DNA from: DAOUMF01 sp034411955
GTDB taxonomy: Bacteria > Chloroflexota > Dehalococcoidia > SM23-28-2 > RBG-16-64-32
DNA length: 26,733 nucleotides
Reading direction: 5' to 3'
NCBI GenBank assembly: GCA_034411955.1
Contig: DAOUMF010000115.1
Location: 1 to 26,733, forward strand
Both the position numbers and the translations under genes were made by a program. Below the pieces are notes generated by a model that saw nothing but the letters and a program-made list of their open reading frames with translations, had not been told where the DNA came from and did not search any database. Positions 6,974-16,441 of this stretch are shown piece after piece; the stretch's first letter is position 1; every line of letters starts with the position of its first letter.

Positions 6974-7267
6974 ATGGATGGAAAGATTTTGACAACGCGT
7001 AAGCAAGTTCCAGCTCCGGCCGTCAAGCGGTTCCCGGTTCCGCCTATTACGGCCTCGCGCGTCTTGGCTCTCCTGGCGGCCGGGGCTGGCTCTAACCTCG
7101 GTCTCGAACAAGGGGTTGTCGCACCCCCCCCCCGGGGCCATCGTGCCCCCGAGACACGAGGGGCCGCCGTACTATTGGGCTGCGCGGCGGCCTCTTGTCG
7201 CCGCCCGGGTCGTCATCGCCCAAAGGGAGGGAACTGCCGGCCCGGGCGACCCCTTTCTGTACGCTAG
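6974..7267 (+). other. Unassigned ORF after the TetR-controlled promoter; possible gene remnant
   Basis: The 467-bp stretch 6797-7263 holds the operator pair, a promoter and this 97-aa ORF, and no other gene I can support. The first 50 or so residues (MDGKILTTRKQVPAPAVKRF, then a hydrophobic ASRVLALLAAGAG) look somewhat protein-like. The frame then meets a run of ten C at 7124-7133, after which it becomes Arg/Pro/Gly-rich and low in information. A one-base shift at the C run joins it to another open frame ending at 7334, which would overlap tetR on the other strand. No ribosome-binding site stands out. It may be a decayed or truncated target gene of the repressor, or not coding. Confidence 0.25.
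7124..7133. repeat. Homopolymer run of ten C
   Basis: Ten consecutive C bases inside the unassigned ORF. Such tracts slip in replication and are error-prone in sequencing, so the reading frame across it is uncertain. Confidence 0.9.
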
Positions 7268-7932
7268 GCTGATCCGCGGCCTCTGCCTGCGCGCGACTCC
7301 TCTCTGGGCAGGCCAACAGTCGTCCCGTTGCTGAGACGCCCCGCGTGCATCAGGAACAGCGACTGCAACGCGCCCTCTAGGTCAAATTCATCCCTCCACA
7401 ACAGCTTGCCTACGCGCAACCCCACCAGAATCGCCAGGATTAGATCGGCGAAGCCCCGGGGATCCACCTCCGGCTTGTACATCCCTTCTTCCCTGGCCCG
7501 CGCGATGAGGGACTCCAGCCACTGCCGGCGCAGCGCCCAACTTTTTTGGGTGATGGTGGCCAGCTTCTCGTTGCGGAGGGTTTCGGCCCACGTTTCGATG
7601 TCAAACCGGGTTCGGCTGTCGACATTGGGGTCACGTATCGTCTGGAGGACGAACGATGTCGCCTCCTGGAATGCGGACCGCGCATCCCCGGCGCTTTGGG
7701 CCATGGATGTCAGAAGGCTGACTGCAGAGCGCGCCGTGTCCTCAATGACGGCGCTGATGATCTCTTCCTTGCTGCCGAAGTAGTGATAAAGGCCGCCGGG
7801 GGTAATCGCTGCCTCGTGGCAGATCTCGTCGGTGGTGGTCAGGTGGAAGCCGCTGCGCAGGAAGCAGCGGCGGGCGGCCTCGATTATCTCCTGCCGCCGG
7901 TGCTCAACCTCTTCCGGCTTAAGCTTCGGCAT
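7264..7932 (-). CDS. TetR/AcrR-family transcriptional repressor
   Basis: A 222-residue regulator. Residues 10-57 are the TetR helix-turn-helix domain: RQEIIEAARRCFLRSGFHLTTTDEICHEAAITPGGLYHYFGSKEEII, with the usual GGLYHYFGSKE recognition helix. The rest is an all-helical ligand and dimerisation domain with no name I can give. ATG at 7932 is supported by a promoter and palindromic operator just upstream (7950-7996), which imply autorepression. The ligand is unknown. The only other sites of the same sequence in the window are the pair at 6857-6894 beyond the 3' end, so the intended target is probably there or outside the window. Confidence 0.92.
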   Translation of the reverse strand: MPKLKPEEVEHRRQEIIEAARRCFLRSGFHLTTTDEICHEAAITPGGLYHYFGSKEEIISAVIEDTARSAVSLLTSMAQSAGDARSAFQEATSFVLQTIRDPNVDSRTRFDIETWAETLRNEKLATITQKSWALRRQWLESLIARAREEGMYKPEVDPRGFADLILAILVGLRVGKLLWRDEFDLEGALQSLFLMHAGRLSNGTTVGLPREESRAGRGRGSA

Positions 7933-7949
7933 GTCGGGCCCCGCGCGTC

Positions 7950-7967
7950 ATAGCGAGCGCTCGCTAT
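7950..7967. promoter_or_regulatory. Perfect 18-bp palindromic operator of tetR
   Basis: ATAGCGAGCGCTCGCTAT is a perfect palindrome directly downstream of the tetR -10 box, covering the expected transcription start. A dimer bound here would block tetR transcription. Confidence 0.85.
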
Positions 7968-7968
7968 A

Positions 7969-7996
7969 CTTATACCACGGTCACCGCGCTTGTCAA
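7969..7996 (-). promoter_or_regulatory. Promoter of tetR
   Basis: Minus strand TTGACA (7991-7996), 16 bp, TATAAG (7969-7974), followed at once by the palindromic operator. Confidence 0.7.
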
Positions 7997-8021
7997 CCAC
8001 CGGCGGCCTGCCGCGCCTCGT

Positions 8022-8050
8022 TTGTCAGAGCTATAGCCCTTTGATACAAT
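8022..8050 (+). promoter_or_regulatory. Promoter of the tRNA-Gln/tRNA-Glu pair
   Basis: TTGTCA (8022-8027), 17 bp, TACAAT (8045-8050), 11 nt before the mature 5' end of tRNA-Gln. Confidence 0.75.
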
Positions 8051-8061
8051 CGCCGTGACGC

Positions 8062-8135
8062 TGCGGGATAGTATAACGGTAGTACGGCTGACTCTGGATC
8101 AGTTAGTCTAGGTTCGAATCCTAGTCCCGCAGCCA
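8062..8135 (+). tRNA. tRNA-Gln (anticodon CTG)
   Basis: Full cloverleaf with acceptor stem TGCGGGA/TCCCGCA, discriminator G and encoded CCA. The anticodon stem is GCTGA/TCAGT (one G-T pair) around loop CTCTGGA, with anticodon CTG at 8094-8096. The T loop is GGTTCGAATCC. Transcribed with the tRNA-Glu 5 bp downstream. Confidence 0.95.
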
Positions 8136-8140
8136 ACTGC

Positions 8141-8217
8141 GGCGCATTCGTCTAGCGGCCCAGGACACCGCCCTCTCAAGGCGGAGATCGCGGGTTCGAA
8201 TCCCGCATGCGCCACCA
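8141..8217 (+). tRNA. tRNA-Glu (anticodon CTC)
   Basis: Acceptor stem GGCGCAT/ATGCGCC, discriminator A, encoded CCA. Anticodon stem CCGCC/GGCGG around CTCTCAA, anticodon CTC at 8175-8177. It shares the extra-loop and T-arm sequence with the second tRNA-Glu at 12994. Confidence 0.95.
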
Positions 8218-8231
8218 AATCGCCAGTTGCC

Positions 8232-8258
8232 GGGGCGAGGCGCCCGTCGCCTCGCCCC
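8232..8258 (+). terminator. Terminator-like hairpin after the tRNA pair
   Basis: Perfect 11-bp stem GGGGCGAGGCG/CGCCTCGCCCC with a 5-nt loop, 15 nt after tRNA-Glu. No T tract follows, so it may be a weak or processing-related terminator. Confidence 0.55.
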
Positions 8259-8336
8259 ATCGTCTACCAGCTCAGGCGATAGGCGGGGCCGCTAGCGTGC
8301 CCTGTGATATCCTTCCTCCCGAAAGGAGAGCCCGCC

Positions 8337-10019
8337 ATGCCCAAGCTGACCGGTCGCTACGCCCTCCTGGAGCAGTTGGTGACCGATGGCGTCACCCACG
8401 TCTTCGGCAACCCCGGCACCACGGAGGAGGCGTTTATCGACGCTCTCCAGGACTACCCCCAACTCCAGTACATCCTCGCCCTGCACGAGTCCGTGGCCGT
8501 GGGCATCGCCGACGGCTACGCGTGGGCGACGGGCCGGCCCTCCTTCGTCCAACTGCACATCAACCCCGGCCTCGGCAACGCCATGGGTATGCTCTACAAC
8601 GCCTACCGCACCCAGACTCCAATGGTGGTCTATGCTGGCCAGCACCCCCAGCGCGGGGGCACCCAGGAGCCGATCCTCTTCGGCGATCTTGTCCGTATGG
8701 CGGAGCCGGTGACGAAGTGGGCGGCCCACGTGGAGGACGCCGGCGAGATCCCCGTCCTGCTGCGGCGTGCCTTCAAGGTGGCCATGGAGCCTCCTCGGGG
8801 GCCCGTCTTCCTATCCATACCCGCCAACGTGATGGACGAAGAGGCAGATGCCGAGATCGTCCCGACCGTCTACACGAACACCCGTGTCCGGCCCGACCCG
8901 GAGGCAGTGGAGCGGACCGCCCAAGTCCTGGCAGGCGCGCAATCGCCGGTCATCATCTGCGGCGCTGGCGTCGCTGCGTCAGGCGCGCTACCGGAGCTCG
9001 TCCGGCTCGCGGAAGCGCTGGGGGCCCGTGTGCACGCCTCCTTCTCCCCGGAGATGCCCTTCCCCGCCGACCATCCCCTGTACGCTGGCCTGTTGAATTT
9101 GGTCTCGGAGCCTGCCCTGCGGGGCCAGATCTCTGGCGCCGACGTCATCCTGGCCGTGGGCACCCCTGTCCTCACCCTCCTTTTCCCCCTCCGTGAGCCG
9201 CCCTTCCCACCGCAGGCCTCGGTCATCCACATCGATCTCAACGCGTGGGAAATCTCGAAGACCTGGCCTGTCCAGCACGGCATTATGGCCGATCCTAAGA
9301 TGGCCTTGACCGACCTGCTGGCCGCGCTCCAGAAGCACCGCACACCCCTCCACCAGGAAGCGGCCCAGCGCCGCGCTCAGGCGATCCAGGCGATGGCCCA
9401 GCAGCCACTGCGGGCGATGGACGCCTCCGCTCAGGCCAAGTGGGACAGTGTGCCCATATCCGCCGCTCGCATGGCCAAGGAGCTAGCCAGCGCCATCAGC
9501 CCCGGCACCGTCCTCTTCGACGAGTCTATCACGGCGGGCGGCCACCTCATGCGCCACCTGCGCATGTCGGAGCCGGGGACGCACTACCGGGCCACCGGCG
9601 GCGGGCTGGGCCCGGGTATGCCCAACCCCATCGGACTGAAACTGGCGCGGCCGGACCGGCCAGTCCTCTCCGTCATCGGCGACGGCGCTGCCCTATACAC
9701 CATCCAGGCGTTGTGGACGGCAGCCCACCACAGGGTGCCGGTCACCTGGGTGATCGCCAACAACGCCTCGTACCGCATCCTCAAGTTCAACATGCTCGAG
9801 TACCTGGGTGAAGGGGCCGCTGGCCGCCAGTTCGTCGCCATGGACCTCACAGACCCGCCGCTGGACTTCTCGCGCATCGCCACCTCTTTCGGGGTCAAGG
9901 GCGTTCGGGTGGAACACCCTGACGAAATCGGCGATGCGCTGCGGGAAGCGCAGAGGGCGCAGGAGCCCCGGGTGGTGGATATCGTCATCGATGGCGATAT
10001 CAGCTCCCGCTGGCTGTAG
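8337..10019 (+). CDS. ThDP-dependent enzyme, benzoylformate-decarboxylase-like
   Basis: A 560-residue enzyme of the acetolactate synthase/2-oxoacid decarboxylase family. The N-terminal Pyr domain has HVFGNPGTTEE and LHESVAVGIADGYA, whose Glu (residue 51) activates the cofactor. QLHINPGLGNAMGMLYNA keeps the His-containing loop of benzoylformate decarboxylase. The C-terminal PP domain has the GDG...NN ThDP/Mg motif at about 448-476 (GDGAALYTIQALWTAA ... IANNASY). The segment where benzoylformate decarboxylase has its second active-site His (after VIGAP) reads VGTPVLTLLFP here, with no His, so the substrate probably differs. ATG at 8337 has AAAGGAG upstream; an in-frame GTG at 8304 is less likely. 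No partner small subunit is nearby. Acting alone on a 2-oxoacid is an inference. Confidence 0.85.
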   Translation: MPKLTGRYALLEQLVTDGVTHVFGNPGTTEEAFIDALQDYPQLQYILALHESVAVGIADGYAWATGRPSFVQLHINPGLGNAMGMLYNAYRTQTPMVVYAGQHPQRGGTQEPILFGDLVRMAEPVTKWAAHVEDAGEIPVLLRRAFKVAMEPPRGPVFLSIPANVMDEEADAEIVPTVYTNTRVRPDPEAVERTAQVLAGAQSPVIICGAGVAASGALPELVRLAEALGARVHASFSPEMPFPADHPLYAGLLNLVSEPALRGQISGADVILAVGTPVLTLLFPLREPPFPPQASVIHIDLNAWEISKTWPVQHGIMADPKMALTDLLAALQKHRTPLHQEAAQRRAQAIQAMAQQPLRAMDASAQAKWDSVPISAARMAKELASAISPGTVLFDESITAGGHLMRHLRMSEPGTHYRATGGGLGPGMPNPIGLKLARPDRPVLSVIGDGAALYTIQALWTAAHHRVPVTWVIANNASYRILKFNMLEYLGEGAAGRQFVAMDLTDPPLDFSRIATSFGVKGVRVEHPDEIGDALREAQRAQEPRVVDIVIDGDISSRWL

Positions 10020-10102
10020 GACGGCTCTATCCGGCGCGACTGGCAGTATGTGCGTCCTTACCGAGACTCACTCTTATCAGCTCGACAGCAGTCACTCTTT
10101 CC

Positions 10103-10132
10103 TTGCGTGCCTTCGCTCTCAACAGTTACTAT
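10103..10132 (+). promoter_or_regulatory. Possible promoter of the 65-aa gene
   Basis: TTGCGT (10103-10108), 18 bp, TACTAT (10127-10132), 24 nt before the ATG at 10157. Confidence 0.4.
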
Positions 10133-10156
10133 TGCAGAGCCCCTTCAGGCAAGCTT

Positions 10157-10354
10157 ATGCAGGATCGCAAGCGGGAATACTTGAAGGCCTACGAGGCCTG
10201 GCAAACCCAGCTCCAGGCGGTTCACCGCGTGTTGCTAGAGGGAGAGCACCTGGAGGCGCCGAAGCTGAAGGCGCTGCTGAACCGCGAGGCGCGCGCAAAG
10301 GAGGGCTACGACCGCGCGCGGCGGGCGCTGCTGGGACTCTCCGAGGTCGAGTGA
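10157..10354 (+). CDS. Small helical protein of unknown function (65 aa)
   Basis: Starts MQDRKREYLKAYEAWQTQLQ and is almost wholly predicted helix, rich in Lys, Arg, Glu and Ala with regular Leu spacing. It could form a short coiled coil or helical hairpin. There is no Cys and no membrane segment. A GTG at 10103 would add 18 residues but falls on the putative -35 box. It lies 137 bp after the ThDP enzyme and 65 bp before the sigma factor, with its own possible promoter. Codon use agrees with real genes nearby. I do not recognise a family. Confidence 0.6.
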   Translation: MQDRKREYLKAYEAWQTQLQAVHRVLLEGEHLEAPKLKALLNREARAKEGYDRARRALLGLSEVE

Positions 10355-10388
10355 ATCCTGATGATTTCAACCCGTATCTGTAGTCCGC

Positions 10389-10419
10389 GGCCGCACGTTC
10401 TCCTAGTGGTTGTGCGGCC
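10389..10419. promoter_or_regulatory. Inverted repeat touching the sigma factor start codon
   Basis: GGCCGCAC (10389-10396) and GTGCGGCC (10412-10419) form perfect 8-bp arms around 15 nt. The right arm ends exactly at the ATG at 10420, where a ribosome-binding site would be. It may be an operator or an mRNA hairpin limiting translation. Confidence 0.5.
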
Positions 10420-11046
10420 ATGTATGCAGAAGCCTTGTCGGGATTAATAGAGAAGCCCCGGGATCGATCGGCTGGCCCGCCAGCCGCTGAGGCCGCCAGC
10501 GACCACATCCTCCGGGAGTGGGAGCTGGTCCAGCGCGCCCAGCGCTTGGAAGAGAGCGCCCTGGCTGACCTCTACGCAAGCTACTATCCCAGGATCTACA
10601 ACTACGCCTTCCTCCAGTTAGGGGACATTCAGGCCGCCGAGGATCTGGCCTCCGAAGTCATGCTCAAGGTTCTGGAGTCTGTCAGGAATTACCGGTTCAG
10701 AGGGACGCCCTTCTCGGCGTGGGTGTTCCGCATCGCCCGCAACAAGCTGATCGACCTGCACCGCCGTCGCAAACGGCGTGGCGAGGTGGACCTGACGCAG
10801 CCGCTGGCCGCCGTGCAGATCAGCCCTGAGGTCCTGGCTGAACGGGCCCTCGACCGCGGGCAGCTCCATCTCGCCTTGAAGTACCTGACGGACGAGCAGA
10901 GACAGGTGATCGTCCTCAAGTTCATCGAGGGGTTCGACAACGCTTCCATCGCCCGCATCCTCCGTCGCAGTGACGGGGCGGTCAAGTCGCTCCAGCACCG
11001 GGCACTGAACTCGCTGCGACGCATCATGTCGGGGGAGGGCCGCTGA
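10420..11046 (+). CDS. RNA polymerase sigma factor, ECF (sigma-70) family
   Basis: A 208-residue group IV sigma factor. Sigma-2 covers about residues 45-115 (ALADLYASYYPRIYNYAFLQLGD, AAEDLASEVMLKVLE, FSAWVFRIARNKLIDLHRR), which binds core and the -10 region. Sigma-4 covers about 145-205 (YLTDEQRQVIVLKFIEGFDNASIARILRRSDGAVKSLQHRALNSLRR), which reads the -35 region. There is no sigma-3 domain. The N-terminal 40 residues are a poorly conserved Pro/Ala-rich extension. No Shine-Dalgarno sequence precedes the ATG; instead an 8-bp inverted repeat abuts it. The stop overlaps the start of the membrane protein downstream (TGATG), so the two are made together, the usual arrangement of an ECF sigma factor with its regulator. 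Confidence 0.93.
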   Translation: MYAEALSGLIEKPRDRSAGPPAAEAASDHILREWELVQRAQRLEESALADLYASYYPRIYNYAFLQLGDIQAAEDLASEVMLKVLESVRNYRFRGTPFSAWVFRIARNKLIDLHRRRKRRGEVDLTQPLAAVQISPEVLAERALDRGQLHLALKYLTDEQRQVIVLKFIEGFDNASIARILRRSDGAVKSLQHRALNSLRRIMSGEGR

Positions 11047-12884
11047 TGGCTCACGCCTTGGCCTCCATCCTCGACGAATGCCTGGCCGCCCTTAACCAGG
11101 GCGAAAGCCTCGAGGCGTGCCTGGCCCGCTATCCGGAGCATGTCGAGGAACTGCGCACCCATCTCCTCCTGGCCCAGCAGCTGAGTCGGACGCCGCGGCA
11201 CGAGCCCCGCCAAGGCGCTCAAAGCGCCGCTTGGCAGCGGTTCCGCACACGGGCTGAGGACATACGGCTGGGGCGGGCGCCGCGCTTCTCAATCAACATT
11301 GGCTGGATGCGACCCCTGGCCATCGCCGCCGCAGTCGTCCTGGCGGTACTGGTCGCTGGGGGCGGCGCCATCTACGCGTCCCAGGACTCCCTCCCGGACA
11401 GCCCCCTGTATCGCGTCAAGCTGGCCACTGAGGATGTGCGGCTTTGGTTCGTCTTCGACGATGTCCACAAGGCAGAGATACTCCTCGATCAGTCGAACGA
11501 GCGCACCGACGAGATCATGGAGATGGTCCGGGACGGTAAGCCGGTTCCCGGTAATGTCCTCACCGTCCTCCGCGAGCGCAACGCGCGGGCGGTTCGCATT
11601 CTGGAGGATCACCCGGACGAGCTGACCGTGCTGGCTCGGGCGCGAGAGCAGTCGGCCGCCCAGGAAGGCCTGCTGTTGGCCTTGGGGGGTGACCTGGCCG
11701 AGTCCGCGGGCGGCGACTATGCCGAGGCGGTGGCCACTCTGCACAACGCCCAACTGAGAACCACCGGCAGGCCGGGGGCCGTGACACCGGATGATTTGGC
11801 TGCAGGGGTGATCAACATCGCCGGACTGGCTGAGCCCGCAGCCGAGGGGTTGTGGTTGTTCGGCGGCGTGGAGGTGCGGCTGGACCTCGGCACACTGGGA
11901 GAGGTGGACGACCTCGAGCCCGGTCAAGCGGTCAAGGTCATCGCTGCCAGGGGCGCCAACGGTCGGCTGGTGGCACTCAACGTGACCGTCACTGATGGCC
12001 AGCAGCCCGAGCAGGGGTATGTCGTCTCCGGTGCCCTGGAGAACGTAGGTGAGGGAGAAGTGGTGGTTGCCGGCCAGCGCATCGCCATTACCGAGAGGAC
12101 GCTGCTCAAACTCAAACTGCTGCGAGGTCAGCAGGTAGAGATCGAGGTGGAGGATGTTGGCGGCGAGGCCGTCGCCTCCAGTATCGAGGGGCCCAGAGGC
12201 GACCCTGCGCAGGAGCCCCACCCTCTCCTGGCTTATGAGGGTGTTATCGAGACGGAGATCAGCACTGCCGACGCTACGGGTGATTGGGTTGTAGGAGGGC
12301 AGCGCTTCCTTGTAACCCCCAATACGGAACTGGACGCCCAAGCAGGGGCTCTGGTCAGGGGCACCCGTGCCCGTGTGGAGGCAGTGGCCGAAGACGGTGA
12401 GTTGATGGCCAAGAGAGTCGTGGTCCTCGCAGACAGGCCAGAGGCTGGGCCGGAGGAAGAGGACACCATCCGCGTGGAAGGGGTGTTCGAGGCGGGAGAC
12501 GAAGAGAACTGGGTGGTCAGCGGTGTAGAGGTGGAGGCGCTTGCCCAGGCCGAGACCCCGGAGATCGGTAGCCTGGTCACCCTGGAGGGGCGTCGAGAGG
12601 GCGATACCTTGGTCACGGGCCAGCTTCTGGACACCTTCGCTCCTGAGCCCAAGGGCTTCGTGCTCCTGCGCGGCCAGATCGGCCGCATTAATGAGGACTC
12701 CTGGCAGGTCGGCCTGGCCCCCGTGCAGCTGGATGAACGCACGGTGGTCGTCGGGGAGGCCCGGGAGGGGAGCCGTGTGTTCATCTGGGCCAGCCGTGAC
12801 AAGGTAGACTCCCTGCAAGCGATCTACGCCAACGTCCTAGACCCGCGGTCGTTGGTGACGCCGGGCCCTGCCTCTCAACACTGA
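11046..12884 (+). CDS. Membrane-anchored putative anti-sigma factor with DUF5667- and DUF5666-like domains
   Basis: A 612-residue partner of the preceding sigma factor. Residues 1-50 (ILDECLAALNQGESLEACLARYPEHVEELRTHL) are a helical cytoplasmic segment of the kind found in these sigma-linked proteins; it lacks the HxxxCxxC zinc motif of classical anti-sigma domains. One membrane helix spans about 88-111. Just outside lies a DUF5667-like helical part beginning DSLPDSPLYRVKLATEDVRLWF. The remainder (about 268-603) looks like five beta-rich repeats of 50-65 residues similar to DUF5666, each with a GxV...GxxVxVxxxxxxG...A pattern. GGGAGG precedes the ATG, which overlaps the sigma stop by one base. 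The extracytoplasmic repeats may sense an envelope signal; this is inference from layout. Confidence 0.82.
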   Translation: MAHALASILDECLAALNQGESLEACLARYPEHVEELRTHLLLAQQLSRTPRHEPRQGAQSAAWQRFRTRAEDIRLGRAPRFSINIGWMRPLAIAAAVVLAVLVAGGGAIYASQDSLPDSPLYRVKLATEDVRLWFVFDDVHKAEILLDQSNERTDEIMEMVRDGKPVPGNVLTVLRERNARAVRILEDHPDELTVLARAREQSAAQEGLLLALGGDLAESAGGDYAEAVATLHNAQLRTTGRPGAVTPDDLAAGVINIAGLAEPAAEGLWLFGGVEVRLDLGTLGEVDDLEPGQAVKVIAARGANGRLVALNVTVTDGQQPEQGYVVSGALENVGEGEVVVAGQRIAITERTLLKLKLLRGQQVEIEVEDVGGEAVASSIEGPRGDPAQEPHPLLAYEGVIETEISTADATGDWVVGGQRFLVTPNTELDAQAGALVRGTRARVEAVAEDGELMAKRVVVLADRPEAGPEEEDTIRVEGVFEAGDEENWVVSGVEVEALAQAETPEIGSLVTLEGRREGDTLVTGQLLDTFAPEPKGFVLLRGQIGRINEDSWQVGLAPVQLDERTVVVGEAREGSRVFIWASRDKVDSLQAIYANVLDPRSLVTPGPASQH

Positions 12885-12903
12885 CTGTCGCCACCTCTCC
12901 CGT

Positions 12904-12933
12904 TTGTCAGTCGGGCCCGCCATCCCGTAGAAT
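12904..12933 (+). promoter_or_regulatory. Promoter of tRNA-Glu(TTC)
   Basis: TTGTCA (12904-12909), 18 bp, TAGAAT (12928-12933), leaving about 55 nt of 5' leader before the tRNA. The -35 box is identical to that of the other tRNA promoter. Confidence 0.7.
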
Positions 12934-12993
12934 GCCATGGGGCCAATCCTCGCGCCCGCTGTGGCCTGGGGAGCGGTCACGTCGATCAAGGAT

Positions 12994-13070
12994 GCCCCCA
13001 TAGTCTAGAGGCCTAGGACGCCACCCTTTCAAGGTGGAGATCGCGGGTTCGAATCCCGCTGGGGGCACCA
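12994..13070 (+). tRNA. tRNA-Glu (anticodon TTC)
   Basis: Acceptor stem GCCCCCA/TGGGGGC, discriminator A, encoded CCA. Anticodon stem CCACC/GGTGG around CTTTCAA, anticodon TTC at 13028-13030. The crotonase gene starts 36 bp downstream and may be on the same transcript. Confidence 0.95.
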
Positions 13071-13106
13071 ATAGTATTGGCCACAGTCCGCCATCAAGGA
13101 GAGGTC

Positions 13107-13904
13107 ATGAGCGACTTTCAGGACATCCTCTATGAGAAGCACCACCGCGTCCGTGGCGCTGCCTGGATCACCATCAACCGCCCTCAGGTGATGAACGCTT
13201 TCACAGGCCAGACCCTGACCGAGATGCGCGACGCGGTGGAGGCGGCCTGCGCCGACCCCGAGGTGGGCGTCATCGTCATCACCGGCGCCGGTGATCGGGC
13301 CTTCTGCGCCGGCGGCGACGTGCGCTGGCTCCAAGAGGTGCAGCACGAAGGGGTCAGCGAAGCATCTCCCGTCGATCCCCACGTCGGCATCGAGGACTGC
13401 ATGAAGCCGATCATCGCCCGCGTCAACGGCTACTCGATCGGCGGCGGTAACCACCTCGCCTACTTCTGCGACTTCACCATCGCCTCGGACAACGCCACCT
13501 TCGCCCAGGTCGGCCCCCGCATCGGCAGCCCAGCCGCTGGTCACTACGTTGCCAACCTCACGCACGTCGTCGGCGCCAAGAAGGCTAAGGAGATATGGAT
13601 GCTCTGCCGTCGCTACTCCGCCCAGGAGGCGCTGGAGATGGGGCTCGTCAACGCCGTCGTCCCCTTGGACAAACTGGATGAGGAGGTGGACCGCTGGTGT
13701 CAGGATCTCATGCAGAAGAGCCCCAGTTGCCTGAAGATCCTCAAGGCCTCCTTCCGCACCGTCTACGAACCGCTGCGACAAGCCGCGCGCAGGGACTGGG
13801 TGCAGGAGCTGGCGCCGGACTTCTTCGCCAGCGGCGAGGCGGACGAGGGCAAGAACGCCTTCCTGGAGCGGCGGGAGCCCGACTTCTCTCGCTTCCCGCG
13901 GTAG
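13107..13904 (+). CDS. Crotonase-family protein, MenB/BadI-like
   Basis: A 265-residue acyl-CoA hydratase/isomerase-fold enzyme. FQDILYEKHHRVRGAAWITINRPQVMNAF, AFCAGGD (66-71) and GYSIGGGN (108-115) supply the CoA-binding and oxyanion-hole elements. ARVNGYSIGGGNHLAYFCDFTIASDNATFAQVGPRIGS, KKAKEIWMLCRRYSAQEALEMGLVNAVVPLDKLDEEVDRW and the tail NAFLERREPDF resemble DHNA-CoA synthase (MenB) and 2-ketocyclohexanecarboxyl-CoA hydrolase (BadI) more than ordinary enoyl-CoA hydratases. Both of those carry GSFDGGYG- or GSVDPGYG-type loops with a key Asp; here it is GSPAAGHY (140-147), with no Asp. The reaction may therefore differ from either. ATG at 13107 has AGGAGAGG upstream. No other menaquinone or benzoyl-CoA gene is nearby. 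Confidence 0.82.
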   Translation: MSDFQDILYEKHHRVRGAAWITINRPQVMNAFTGQTLTEMRDAVEAACADPEVGVIVITGAGDRAFCAGGDVRWLQEVQHEGVSEASPVDPHVGIEDCMKPIIARVNGYSIGGGNHLAYFCDFTIASDNATFAQVGPRIGSPAAGHYVANLTHVVGAKKAKEIWMLCRRYSAQEALEMGLVNAVVPLDKLDEEVDRWCQDLMQKSPSCLKILKASFRTVYEPLRQAARRDWVQELAPDFFASGEADEGKNAFLERREPDFSRFPR

Positions 13905-14029
13905 GCCGACGTAGTCCGGTGACCGGCCCGAGATGGAGTCTCAAACGGAGGGGCCAGCCACGTGAGCGGCGTGAGGAGTCCGCGGCAGTAGGACCGGCGG
14001 GCGTGACTCCAAGACAGGAAAAAGCCGGG

Positions 14030-14058
14030 TTGAAGCAGTGACACCTCTCTGCTAGACT
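14030..14058 (+). promoter_or_regulatory. Promoter of hppA
   Basis: TTGAAG (14030-14035), 17 bp, TAGACT (14053-14058) with TGC before the -10 box. A GGAGG ribosome-binding site follows at 14067-14071, 10 nt before the ATG. Confidence 0.65.
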
Positions 14059-14081
14059 GAGCCGTCGGAGGTTAGTGAAAA

Positions 14082-16331
<2,250 letters not shown>

Positions 16332-16351
16332 GACTGCGAGTTCGTATCACG

Positions 16352-16379
16352 CGAGGGCCAGGCTTAGACCTGGCCCTCG
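16352..16379. terminator. Hairpin between convergent genes
   Basis: Perfect 11-bp stem CGAGGGCCAGG/CCTGGCCCTCG with loop CTTAGA, 20 bp after hppA and facing the c-di-AMP receptor gene. No T tract on either side, so factor-independent termination is uncertain, but the position suits a bidirectional terminator. Confidence 0.65.
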
Positions 16380-16441
16380 GCCTGCTAAGCACAGCAGGGA
16401 CGCGCTGCCGCAGGCGCGCAAGCGCCCGCCAGGTTCCGTGC

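Noticed and set aside
8022..8258. Prophage or integrative-element attachment site at the tRNA genes
   Set aside because: No integrase and no partial tRNA duplicate nearby; the similarity between the two tRNA-Glu genes is ordinary isoacceptor conservation.
11289..12818. 509-aa open frame opposite the putative anti-sigma gene
   Set aside because: The plus-strand protein has a membrane helix, repeats and a coupled start; the complement has no recognisable domain.
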